A stretch of DNA of 64,000 nucleotides from Streptomyces sp. NRRL S-455 (lineage in GTDB: Bacteria; Actinomycetota; Actinomycetes; Streptomycetales; Streptomycetaceae), in the NCBI RefSeq assembly GCF_000717875.1, contig NZ_JOCT01000032.1, forward strand, positions 1-64,000, given 5' to 3'. The notes beneath the pieces were generated by a model that did not search any database, was not told the origin of the DNA, and saw only the letters and a list, made by a program, of their open reading frames with translations. The position numbers and the translations under genes are program-made. Shown here piece after piece: positions 38,207 through 46,175 of the stretch. Every line of letters begins with the position of its first letter. Position 1 is the stretch's first letter.

Positions 38207-39208
38207 TCACGCCTCCGACGCCGGCTCCACATCCGCCAGGAGCTGCCCGAAAGCGGCCTCGTCCACGACCGGCGTACCGAACTGCCGGGCCTTGACCGCC
38301 TTGGACGTGCCCGAGTCGGGGTCGTTCGTGACGAGCAGGCTGGTCAGCCGGGACAGGCTGGAGGCCACGTGCAGCCCGGCCTCGGTCGCCCGGTCCTCCA
38401 GCAACTCGCGTTCGACCGAGGTGTCACCGGAGAAGGCGACCCGCATGCCCTGCTTGAGCCGCTTGCCCGCCTCGTAGCGCCCCGGGTTGGGGTAGGGGCA
38501 GGCGGGCCGCTTCCGGGACGGCCGCCAACTGCCGGGGCGGTAGCCGCCGTAGCCACCGCTGCCCGCCTGCTGTCCGATGCGGGGCGCGGCAGGACGGTCC
38601 GACCACTCCGTCAGTGGCCGGCACTCGAGCAGCGGCAGCCGCACGCCGCCGGCCGCCGCGGCCCTGAGGCTGGGCCGGAACGCCTCCGCCAGCACGCGCG
38701 CGTCGTCGAGTGCGTGGTGCGCGCGCCGCTGGACGACTCCGTAGTGCGCGGCGAGGGACTCCAGCTTGTGGTTGGGCAGCGGAAGTCCGAGCTCCTTGGA
38801 GAGGGCGATGGTGCACAGCCGCTGCCGGACCGGAGCCTCGCGCTTCGCGCGCGCGTACTCGCGGGCGATCATCTGCCAGTCGAAGACGGCGTTGTGGGCG
38901 ACGAGTACGCGCCCCTCCAGTCGCGTCGTGAACTCCTCGGCGATGTCCTGGAAGAGGGGGGCGCCCTCGAGTGCCTCGCTCGTCAGTCCGTGGATCCACA
39001 CCGGGCCGGGGTCCCGCTCCGGATTGACCATCGTGTACCAGTGGTCCTCGACCTCGCCGCGCGCGTCCAGCCGGTAGACGGCCGCGGAGATGATGCGGTC
39101 GTCCCGGGCCAGGCCCGTGGTCTCCACGTCAACGACCGCGTATCCCTGGGGATACGCGGCCGGCCACGACGTGGAAGAGGGCACTGCGGTCGTCAGGTCT
39201 TCGAGCAT
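38207..39208 (-). CDS. DEDDh 3'-5' exonuclease with C-terminal BRCT-like domain
   Basis: 333 residues. The DnaQ-type nuclease domain has YAVVDVETTGLARDDR (first DxE), VLVAHNAVFDWQMI (third acidic) and HHALDDARVLAEAF (HxxxxD). After a Gly/Tyr/Arg linker (about 220-250) comes a BRCT-like domain, MRVAFSGDTSVERELLEDRA to LLVTNDPDSGTSKAVKARQF. This domain pair is seen in actinobacterial exonucleases thought to act in DNA repair or proofreading. ATG at 39208 with AGGA very close. Monocistronic. Confidence 0.87.
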   Translation of the reverse strand: MLEDLTTAVPSSTSWPAAYPQGYAVVDVETTGLARDDRIISAAVYRLDARGEVEDHWYTMVNPERDPGPVWIHGLTSEALEGAPLFQDIAEEFTTRLEGRVLVAHNAVFDWQMIAREYARAKREAPVRQRLCTIALSKELGLPLPNHKLESLAAHYGVVQRRAHHALDDARVLAEAFRPSLRAAAAGGVRLPLLECRPLTEWSDRPAAPRIGQQAGSGGYGGYRPGSWRPSRKRPACPYPNPGRYEAGKRLKQGMRVAFSGDTSVERELLEDRATEAGLHVASSLSRLTSLLVTNDPDSGTSKAVKARQFGTPVVDEAAFGQLLADVEPASEA

Positions 39209-39457
39209 GGTTCCTGAGGATACGGGCCACGACTGACACCGCGGTCCGAGAGGTGCGCCCACCCGCCCCTTCCGACGCCCCCTCAGGCGTCTTGTCCGGT
39301 CTGTCCGTTCGCGCGGCGTACGTCTGATCGATGCTCAGCTGTGCCGCAGCCGGTCCCGGGATTGGCGGAGATCGCCAAGAAGCAAGCGCGTACCGTCGGT
39401 AATACTTGTGGGTAACAACGTCTGGCCGTGGCAGGGCGGCGGTCCTACGGTGCAGTC

Positions 39458-40390
39458 ATGCCGAACCTGCCCGATGTCGTGCTGTGGTCGATACCCGCCT
39501 TCGTGCTGCTCACCGTGGTCGAGATGGTGAGCTACCGTCTCCACCCGGACGAGGACGCGGAGGGCTACGAGGCGAAGGACGCCGCGACGAGTGTCGGCAT
39601 GGGGCTCGGAAGCCTCGTCTTCGACTTCCTCTGGAAGATCCCGATCGTCGCCGTCTACACGGCCCTCTACGAACTGACGCCCCTGCGCGTGCCCGTTCTG
39701 TGGTGGACCGTCCCGCTGATGCTGCTGGCGCAGGACTTCTTCTACTACTGGTCCCACCGCGGCCACCACGTCATCCGCATCCTGTGGGCCTGTCATGTCG
39801 TCCACCACTCCAGCCGGAAGTTCAACTTCACCACCGCGCTGCGTCAGCCCTGGACGTCCCTGACCGTGTGGCCGTTCTACGTACCCCTCATCGCCGCCGG
39901 CGTGCACCCGGCCGCGCTCGCGTTCTGCTCCTCCGCGAACCTCGTCTACCAGTTCTGGATCCACACCGAGCGGATCGACAAGATGCCCCGCTGGTTCGAG
40001 TTCGTCTTCAACACCCCGTCGCACCACCGGGTCCACCACGCATCCCAGGGCGGCTACCTCGACCGCAACTTCGGCGGCATCCTCATCGTCTGGGACCGGC
40101 TGTTCGGATCGTTCGTCGCCGAGACCGTGCGGCCCCGGTACGGGCTGACCAAGAACATCGACACGTACAACCTGCTGAAAGTGGCAACACACGAATACGT
40201 GTCCATCGCGAAGGACCTGAGGGCGGCGCGCAGTTGGCGGGAGCGCGCGGGGCGCGTGTTCCGGGGGCCGGGCTGGGGGCCCGCACCGGCACCGGCTCCC
40301 GTCCAGCCGGCGGCCTCGGGCACCGCTCCGGCTCCGGCCGGCGCGCCCGGTGAGAAACGCGCGCAGGTCGGCGAGAGCACCTCCGCATGA
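39458..40390 (+). CDS. Sterol desaturase/fatty acid hydroxylase family membrane protein
   Basis: 310 residues with four to five hydrophobic segments and the diiron His clusters of the family: SHRGHH, HVVHH and HHRVHH. Members hydroxylate or desaturate lipid chains or hopanoid-like molecules. The last ~45 residues are Pro/Ala rich and disordered. The stop overlaps the yhhN start (ATGA), so the two probably act together on membrane lipids. The ribosome site is poor; a -10-like TAATAC lies about 50 bp upstream. Confidence 0.88.
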   Translation: MPNLPDVVLWSIPAFVLLTVVEMVSYRLHPDEDAEGYEAKDAATSVGMGLGSLVFDFLWKIPIVAVYTALYELTPLRVPVLWWTVPLMLLAQDFFYYWSHRGHHVIRILWACHVVHHSSRKFNFTTALRQPWTSLTVWPFYVPLIAAGVHPAALAFCSSANLVYQFWIHTERIDKMPRWFEFVFNTPSHHRVHHASQGGYLDRNFGGILIVWDRLFGSFVAETVRPRYGLTKNIDTYNLLKVATHEYVSIAKDLRAARSWRERAGRVFRGPGWGPAPAPAPVQPAASGTAPAPAGAPGEKRAQVGESTSA

Positions 40391-41160
40391 GCCCCTCCCG
40401 TCTCCTCCTCGCCGCCTTCGCTCTCGCCGCCGCCGTCGACCTCGTCTCCCTCGCGGCCGGCTTCGACGCCGGGCACCTCGTGACAAAGCCCCTGCTGATG
40501 CCGCTCCTCGCCTCCTGGGCCGTCCTGCGCAAAGCGCCCCGGCCGCTGGTCGCCGCCCTGCTGTTCGGCTGGGGCGGGGACGTCCTGCTGCTCTTCGAGG
40601 CCGAGCCGGCCTTCCTCGCCGGCATGGCCTCCTTCGCCGCGGGGCACGTCTGCTATCTGGTCCTCTTCGCGAGGTACGGCAGCCGTCACGCCGTCCCGGC
40701 ACGCTCCCCCAAGCGCCTCGAGCAAGAGGAACCCCCACACCGGACGCCGCTCCTCAACGGGCAAACCCGGGCCGCCGCGGCACCAGCCCTCGGCTACGCC
40801 GCCGCCCTCGTCACGACCGTCGCGCTGCTGTGGCCGGACCTGCCGGCGGACCTGCGCCTTCCGGTCGCCGCGTACAGCCTCCTGCTCACGGCCATGGCGT
40901 ACCGGGCGGGCGTCCGGCTCGGCCTCGTCGCCGGACTCGGCGGCGCGCTCTTCCTGCTCTCCGACACACTCATCGCGACCGGTGTCGCCGAGTGGCCGCA
41001 GCCGCCCAGGCCCGACTTCTGGATCATGCTCACGTACATCGCGGCGCAGGCCCTGCTCGCCGCCGGCACCCTGGGCGCCCTCAGGGGTCCTTGCACTGTG
41101 CCCGTCCGGGGCGCGCGACCTGGCACCGTGCATCGCAAGGCGCCGGACCACGCGCCCTGA
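40387..41160 (+). CDS. YhhN family (lysoplasmalogenase-like) membrane protein, repeat-altered
   Basis: 257 residues, about eight hydrophobic helices, with YhhN/TMEM86 features (LVTKPLLMPLLA; FGWGGDVLLLF; GALFLLSDTLIA). Two insertions are visible: residues about 106-117 (RSPKRLEQEEPP) come from a dispersed palindrome, and everything after residue 233 is encoded by a MITE-like element that supplies the stop. The natural C-terminus was therefore probably replaced. Family members hydrolyse the vinyl-ether bond of lysoplasmalogens; activity here is uncertain. Confidence 0.82.
   Translation: MSPSRLLLAAFALAAAVDLVSLAAGFDAGHLVTKPLLMPLLASWAVLRKAPRPLVAALLFGWGGDVLLLFEAEPAFLAGMASFAAGHVCYLVLFARYGSRHAVPARSPKRLEQEEPPHRTPLLNGQTRAAAAPALGYAAALVTTVALLWPDLPADLRLPVAAYSLLLTAMAYRAGVRLGLVAGLGGALFLLSDTLIATGVAEWPQPPRPDFWIMLTYIAAQALLAAGTLGALRGPCTVPVRGARPGTVHRKAPDHAP
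40703..40737. repeat. Short palindromic insertion in yhhN coding sequence
   Basis: GCTCCCCCAAGCGCCTCGAG, then CAAGAGGAACCCCCAC. It shares the CTCCCCC(A) start, a CTCGAG-type core and the CCCCCA end with 18844-18887. It is in frame and encodes a charged loop (about 106-117) between two membrane helices. Confidence 0.65.
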
Positions 41161-41187
41161 TCGGACGCTCATGGTGCAAGGACCCCT
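41083..41187. repeat. Palindromic MITE-like element, copy 2
   Basis: AGGGGTCCTTGCAC at the left end matches GTGCAAGGACCCCT at the right. The arms continue through TCCGGGGCGCGCGACC and its partner GGTCCGG...GCGCGTGG with few mismatches. The centre CACCGTGCATCGCAAGGCGC and the arms match copy 1 (18764-18966). The left end interrupts yhhN codon 233. The right end is 55 bp from the stop of the convergent copD gene. Confidence 0.75.
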
Positions 41188-41242
41188 CGACGCTCGGCGG
41201 ACACCGGCCGCGACGTACGGCGAGATGCGCGCCGCACGGGAC

Positions 41243-42268
41243 TCACCAGCGGATGGGCACCGGAAGGGCGGTCAGCAGCCCGGACACCGCGACCGCCAGG
41301 CCCAGTGCGACGACCTCCGCCCGCGCCGGCGCGACCGCGGTCAGCGGGTCGGCCGCCCGGCGCACCCGGTGCCGCGCCCACCCGGCGAGGACGGCGGCGA
41401 CGGCCACGAGCACCACCTTGGCGAGCAGGACACGCCCGTACGCCGTCGCCGTCAGCTGCTCCAGGACCGTCTCTGGCGGCATCCGGCGCAGTGAACTCCA
41501 CACGCCGGTCGCGGTGATGGCGGCGAGCAGAACGACTGCCACCCGCGCGTAGCGGCCCAGCAGGGCGGCGCCCGCCTCGGGGTCGTACCGGCCGTGCCAC
41601 AGCCGCAAGGTTCGCAGGGCGTGCAGCAGGCCGCCCGCCCACAGCGCCGCGCAGGTCAGGTGGACGAGCGTCAGCACCGAGCCGGTCAGTGGGCTGTGCT
41701 CGGTCGCCGGGTGCGCGCGCAGGGCCTCCGCGACGACCACGACGGCCAGCGGCCAGATCTGGGTGGCGGGCCGGCGCGTCACCGCGCACAGCCCCGCCAC
41801 GAGGAACGCGTTGACCTCGAGCAGGGCCAGCTTGCCGTCCCGGGACGCGTAGAGCCCGCCGATGTCGATGTCCGCCAGACCGTCCGGGACGAGATTGCCC
41901 GTGGCCACCACCGAGGCCAGTGCGAGGGCGGCGAGGAAACCGGCGGCCGCCGCGAAGGGCGACCAACCGCGGGGGACACCGGGATCACCGGCCCCGGCGC
42001 CCGGCAGGGACCGCGCCAGCCGGTTCACGAACAACTCGCCGACGGGCACGCACAGCGCCGCGAACAGCACCGTGCGCAGCAGGGCTGTGCCACCGGCGCC
42101 GGGCGCTTCGGCCTCCCCGGTGCCGTGCAGCGCGGTCGGCGGGCCGAGCAGCGGGATCGACGCGGCCAGCGCCACCAGCACCAGGACGGCGACGGACCGG
42201 CCCGCACCGGCGCGCCGCACGGGCCCGAGCCCCTCGGCCGCCCCGGGGGTGGGTCTTGTCAAGGTCAC
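41243..42268 (-). CDS. CopD family copper-resistance/transport membrane protein
   Basis: 341 residues from a GTG at 42268; upstream in-frame TTG/GTG codons are possible and the start is uncertain. About eight hydrophobic helices. CopD-type features include TLVHLTCAALWAGGLLHALR, YARVAVVLLAAITATGVWSS and YGRVLLAKVVLVAVAAVLAGW. No CopC-like domain is fused and no copC gene is adjacent. Likely an inner-membrane copper handling protein. Convergent with yhhN. Confidence 0.84.
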   Translation of the reverse strand: MTLTRPTPGAAEGLGPVRRAGAGRSVAVLVLVALAASIPLLGPPTALHGTGEAEAPGAGGTALLRTVLFAALCVPVGELFVNRLARSLPGAGAGDPGVPRGWSPFAAAAGFLAALALASVVATGNLVPDGLADIDIGGLYASRDGKLALLEVNAFLVAGLCAVTRRPATQIWPLAVVVVAEALRAHPATEHSPLTGSVLTLVHLTCAALWAGGLLHALRTLRLWHGRYDPEAGAALLGRYARVAVVLLAAITATGVWSSLRRMPPETVLEQLTATAYGRVLLAKVVLVAVAAVLAGWARHRVRRAADPLTAVAPARAEVVALGLAVAVSGLLTALPVPIRW

Positions 42269-42401
42269 CCCGAGATCTTCACCGGCCTTCACGCGAACGG
42301 GCAAGCCGGACCGACGAAGCCGGTACCGAACGCCGACACCGCGGTAGTCCCGCGGCGGTACCGCACACCGACCGAGGGAACCCTGTCGCAGACACGAAGC
42401 A

Positions 42402-42427
42402 GGCCGGGCAGGTGTCCCCGCCCGGCC
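42402..42427 (-). terminator. Hairpin behind the first subtilase gene
   Basis: GGCCGGGC (42402-42409) pairs with GCCCGGCC (42420-42427) around a 10-base loop, 21 bp past the subtilase stop. Confidence 0.6.
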
Positions 42428-42448
42428 CGGACCGCCTTCACGCGAGCT

Positions 42449-43969
42449 TTACTCGGTCACCGCGTCCAGCGCGTCCGCGATGCCCCAGCCGTAGAAGCCG
42501 TTGCGGTTCTTCGTGCCCTCGCACACCGCGTCGACCTTGCCGTCGGCGTCGATGTCGTACGGGTCCGTGCACGCCCTGGCGTCCGCCTGCGCGTACAGCA
42601 TCGCCTTCACCAGCGCCGGAGGGGCGTACGGGTGCGTCGACTTGATGAGCGCGGCGACACCCGCGACGTGCGGGGACGCCATCGACGTACCGGCCATGTA
42701 GCCCCACTTGCCACCCGGCAGCGTGCCCAGGATCAGCCCGCTCGTGGCCGGCGGCTCCGGCTTCTGGTAGGCCGTCGAGTCGCCGCCCGGCGCGGCTATG
42801 TCTGCCACGCCCAGACCGTAGTTGGAGAAGGACGACTTGATGCCCTTCGCGCCTGTCGAGGCGACCGTGACGACACCCGGCAGCTGGGTCGGGATGTCGA
42901 GGCACTCCGAGGGGTCGACGACCCGGTCGCCGGGCGTGGAGTCGTTCGGGGACGCCGGGTCGGTGATCTCGTCGGACGCCAGGTCGTAGTTCTCGTTGCC
43001 GGCCGCCGCGACGTTGACCGCGCCCTTCTTCTCCGCGTACCGCGAGGCCCGCTTGACGGCCTCCAGGAGCGCCTTCTGGTCCGGGTCGTTCTTGCAGTTG
43101 AAGTACCAGGGGTCCGTGTAATAGCTGTTGTTCGTCACGTCGACCCCGTGCTCGGCCGCCCACACGAACCCGCAGACCACGGCCTCGGTGTAGAAGAAAC
43201 CGTCCGGGTTGGACACCTTGATGCCGGAGACCTTCACACCGGGCGCGACACCGGTCATGCCGACGCCGTTCTTGGCGGCGGCGATCTCCCCGGCCACATG
43301 CGTGCCGTGCGGGCTCTCCGAGGCGGCGGGACGCCACGCCCCGTCGGCGGTGTCCGGCTTGCCCGAGACGCAGTTGACCGACGCCTCGCGGTCGAAGTTG
43401 GGCGCGATGTCCGGGTGGGTGTCGTCCACGCCGGTGTCGATCACGGCGACCGTGACCTTGGAGCTGCCCAGCGACTTCTTGTGCGCCTGGTCCGCCTTGA
43501 TGGCGGGCAGGTCCCACTGCTGCGGCTCCAGCGGGTCCTGTCCGGCGGGGGCCTCGGCCCCGGCGACCTCCGCCGCGCTCAGCGCCTTCGGTGTGCCCAG
43601 GTCGGTCGTCGCCGCCGAGGGCAGCGGCGCGGTGCGGGTGGCCCCGGCCGACTGCACGCCGCGCACCGTGCGGATGGTCTTGGCGAAGTCGGGGTCCGAG
43701 GAGTGGACGACGATGACGCCGATCTGGTCGTACGACGTCACGATCGTGCCACCGGCCTTGCCGACGGCCTTCTTCACGGACGCCGAAGTGCCGTGGCCCG
43801 GCTTGACGTTGACGACGTAGCTGAGCGACGTGGCGTCGGCCGCGACCGCCGCGGGGGAGTCCTCGGCGGCTGTGGCGCTGCTGTTCGGCAGGAACGCCAG
43901 GGCCGTGGCCATGGCCATCCCGGCCGGGATCGCGACGGCGCGGCGGTAGCGCGCGTGCGGCGCAGTCAT
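42449..43969 (-). CDS. Secreted S8 subtilisin-like protease A
   Basis: 506 residues. Signal peptide at about 1-37 (basic start, AGMAMATALAFLPNS, cleavage after SATA-A). An I9-like propeptide (about 48-115, YVVNVKPGHGTSASVKKAVG) precedes the catalytic domain. The triad is Asp178 (VIDTG), His221 (HGTHVAG) and Ser429 (GTSMASPH). Cys pairs near 200 and 467-483 may form disulfides. It is the second of two tandem paralogues, 64 bp after the first, so probably cotranscribed. No membrane anchor or cell-wall domain is seen. Confidence 0.92.
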   Translation of the reverse strand: MTAPHARYRRAVAIPAGMAMATALAFLPNSSATAAEDSPAAVAADATSLSYVVNVKPGHGTSASVKKAVGKAGGTIVTSYDQIGVIVVHSSDPDFAKTIRTVRGVQSAGATRTAPLPSAATTDLGTPKALSAAEVAGAEAPAGQDPLEPQQWDLPAIKADQAHKKSLGSSKVTVAVIDTGVDDTHPDIAPNFDREASVNCVSGKPDTADGAWRPAASESPHGTHVAGEIAAAKNGVGMTGVAPGVKVSGIKVSNPDGFFYTEAVVCGFVWAAEHGVDVTNNSYYTDPWYFNCKNDPDQKALLEAVKRASRYAEKKGAVNVAAAGNENYDLASDEITDPASPNDSTPGDRVVDPSECLDIPTQLPGVVTVASTGAKGIKSSFSNYGLGVADIAAPGGDSTAYQKPEPPATSGLILGTLPGGKWGYMAGTSMASPHVAGVAALIKSTHPYAPPALVKAMLYAQADARACTDPYDIDADGKVDAVCEGTKNRNGFYGWGIADALDAVTE

Positions 43970-44033
43970 GGTGTCTCCAGTTCGTTCACGGTACGAGCTG
44001 ATGGTGCGGAAGGTCTGGGAGCCGCGGGCCGGG

Positions 44034-45563
44034 TCACTTGACCGCGCGCAGCGCGTTGACGATGCCGTACCCGTAGAAGCCGTTGACGCGCTCGCCGCCC
44101 TCGCACACCGCGTCCTGCGTGCCGTCGCCGTCCTGGTCGTAGGACGTGGGGCAGGCGGTCCGGTCGGCCTGCGCCTTCAGCAGCGCCTGCAGCTGTGCCG
44201 GGGACGCCCAGGGGTGCTTGGACTTCAGCAGCGCGGCGACACCGGAGGCGTGCGGCGCGGCCATCGAGGTGCCCTGCAGGAAGGCGTACCCGCCGTTCGG
44301 CATGGTGGACAGGATGCGCCCGTCCTTGGAGGGCGTGTCCGGGATCTGGTAGCGGCGGTCACCACCCGGCGCGGCGACGTCGACGACGCCCTTGCCGTAC
44401 GTCGAGTAGTACGACTTGACGTTGCTGACGCCGGTCGCGCTGACGGTGACGACACCCGGCAGCTGGGTCGGGACGTCGAGGCACTCGTGCGGGTCGATGG
44501 TGCGCTCGGCCGGCGTGGTGTCGTTCGGGCTGGAGTCGTCGACGATCGCGTCCGCGTCCAGGTCGTGGTTGGAGTTGCCGGCCGACGCGACGTTGAGCGT
44601 GCCCTTCTTCTGCGCGTAGAGCTGCGCCCTGTTGACCGCGTCGACGATGGCCCGCTGGTCCGGGTCGTCCATGCAGTTGTACAGCCACGGGTCGACGTAG
44701 TAGCTGTTGTTCGTGATCTCGACGCCGTGGTCGGCGGCGAACACGAAGGCGCACACGACGCTCTCCGGGTAGAAGAGGCCGCTGGTCCGGTCGGTCACGT
44801 TGATGCTGGAGACCTTCACACCGGGAGCGACGCCCGCCACGCCGGCCCCGTTGCGGGCGGCGGCTATCGAACCGGCGACATGCGTGCCGTGGTAGTCCTC
44901 GGCCGTGTACGGCCGCCAGGCGCCCTCGCTGGTGTCGGGCTTGCCGCCGGCGCAGTTGGCGGACTGGGACGCCGAGAAGTTCGGTGCGATGTCGGGGTGG
45001 GTGTCGTCCACGCCGGTGTCGATCACGGCGACGGTCACCTTGCGGCTGCCCGGGTTGATCTTCGCGGCCTGATCGGCGCCGATCGCCCGCAGGTCCCACT
45101 GGTCCGCCTCGAGGGGCTCGCTCTCGGGCGTCTGCGCCGAGGCCGCCTCGGCCCGCTGGGCCTGGGAAGCCGTCAGGTACTGCGCCGCCCCCTCCTCGTT
45201 CGTCCCCGCGGCGGTCAGCGGCGCGGTCCGCGTCGCACCCGCCGACTGGACCCCGCGCACCGTGCGTATGGACTCGGCGAAGTCGGCGTTCGAGGAGTGG
45301 ACGACGATCACGCCGATCCGCTCGTACGTGGCCACGACCGAGCCGCCGGCCTTCCCGATCGCCTTCTTCACCGACGCGATCGTGTGTCGGTCCGCCTTGG
45401 TGTTGACGACGTACGCCAGCTTCGGCGCGTCAGCCGACTCCGCGGCCGCCTCCACGTGCGGGGACGCCGACGCGGCGGCGGGCAGGAAGCCGAGCGAGGC
45501 CGTCAGCGACAGCACGACGGGGACCGCGAGAGCGAGTCGACGTCTGGAACGCGGCTGGGACAT
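44034..45563 (-). CDS. Secreted S8 subtilisin-like protease B
   Basis: 509 residues with the same plan as its neighbour: signal peptide about 1-33 (VVLSLTASLGFLPAAASA), I9-like propeptide, triad Asp182, His225 and Ser433. The two proteins align along their length (for example TVRGVQSAGATRTAPL and GWGI/GYGI ends), so they arose by tandem duplication. The catalytic motif here is GTSMAAPHASG rather than GTSMASPHVAG. A 255-bp divergent region separates it from the acetate uptake operon. Confidence 0.92.
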   Translation of the reverse strand: MSQPRSRRRLALAVPVVLSLTASLGFLPAAASASPHVEAAAESADAPKLAYVVNTKADRHTIASVKKAIGKAGGSVVATYERIGVIVVHSSNADFAESIRTVRGVQSAGATRTAPLTAAGTNEEGAAQYLTASQAQRAEAASAQTPESEPLEADQWDLRAIGADQAAKINPGSRKVTVAVIDTGVDDTHPDIAPNFSASQSANCAGGKPDTSEGAWRPYTAEDYHGTHVAGSIAAARNGAGVAGVAPGVKVSSINVTDRTSGLFYPESVVCAFVFAADHGVEITNNSYYVDPWLYNCMDDPDQRAIVDAVNRAQLYAQKKGTLNVASAGNSNHDLDADAIVDDSSPNDTTPAERTIDPHECLDVPTQLPGVVTVSATGVSNVKSYYSTYGKGVVDVAAPGGDRRYQIPDTPSKDGRILSTMPNGGYAFLQGTSMAAPHASGVAALLKSKHPWASPAQLQALLKAQADRTACPTSYDQDGDGTQDAVCEGGERVNGFYGYGIVNALRAVK

Positions 45564-45818
45564 GGGGTCTCCACATCATCCGGAAACGAAACCGGCCCGA
45601 GGCACAGGTGGTGCTCGGGCAGGTACATGACGGGGTGGTGCAGGGCGAAGCTATCCCGGGCTCTCGCTGGCCAGCAACGTTTTGCCGAAATCGGCTTCGG
45701 AAAGAAAGCCCGGCGGTTGAACCGCTCCTCGCGTGCCGCCGTGACGTTGAACAAGGAGCGCGAGGACACTCGCCCCCGTCCCCGTACCAACCGCTTCCGT
45801 CATTCCGAGGAGACTGTC

Positions 45819-46175
45819 GTGGCCACCGACGCACCGCCCCCCTCGAAAGAGCAACACAAACTCCCCTCACCCGAGGAGTTCACCGAGGTGCAGGAGAGCG
45901 CGGAGTTCGGTGAACTGCGCCGCTCCTACCGCTCCTTCGCCTTTCCGCTGACCGTCGCCTTCATCGCCTGGTACCTGCTGTACGTCCTGCTGTCGAACTA
46001 CGCGGGCGGCTTCATGGGCACCAAGCTGTTCGGCAACATCAACGTCGCCTTCGTCCTCGGCGTCGCCCAGTTCGTCACCACGTTCCTCATCGCCTGGTGG
46101 TACTCGCGGCACGCCGCCGCGAAGCTCGACCCCAAGGCCGAGGCCATCAAGTCCCGGATGGAGGGCGGCGCATGA
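45819..46175 (+). CDS. DUF485 membrane protein, partner of ActP
   Basis: 118 residues with two TM helices (about 46-64 and 77-98) and the DUF485 pattern RSYRSFAFPLTVAFIAWYLL and GVAQFVTTFLIAWWYSRHA. DUF485 (YjcH) genes pair with actP. GTG at 45819 has GAGGAG six bases upstream. The stop overlaps the actP start as ATGA, so the two are translationally coupled. Confidence 0.9.
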   Translation: MATDAPPPSKEQHKLPSPEEFTEVQESAEFGELRRSYRSFAFPLTVAFIAWYLLYVLLSNYAGGFMGTKLFGNINVAFVLGVAQFVTTFLIAWWYSRHAAAKLDPKAEAIKSRMEGGA

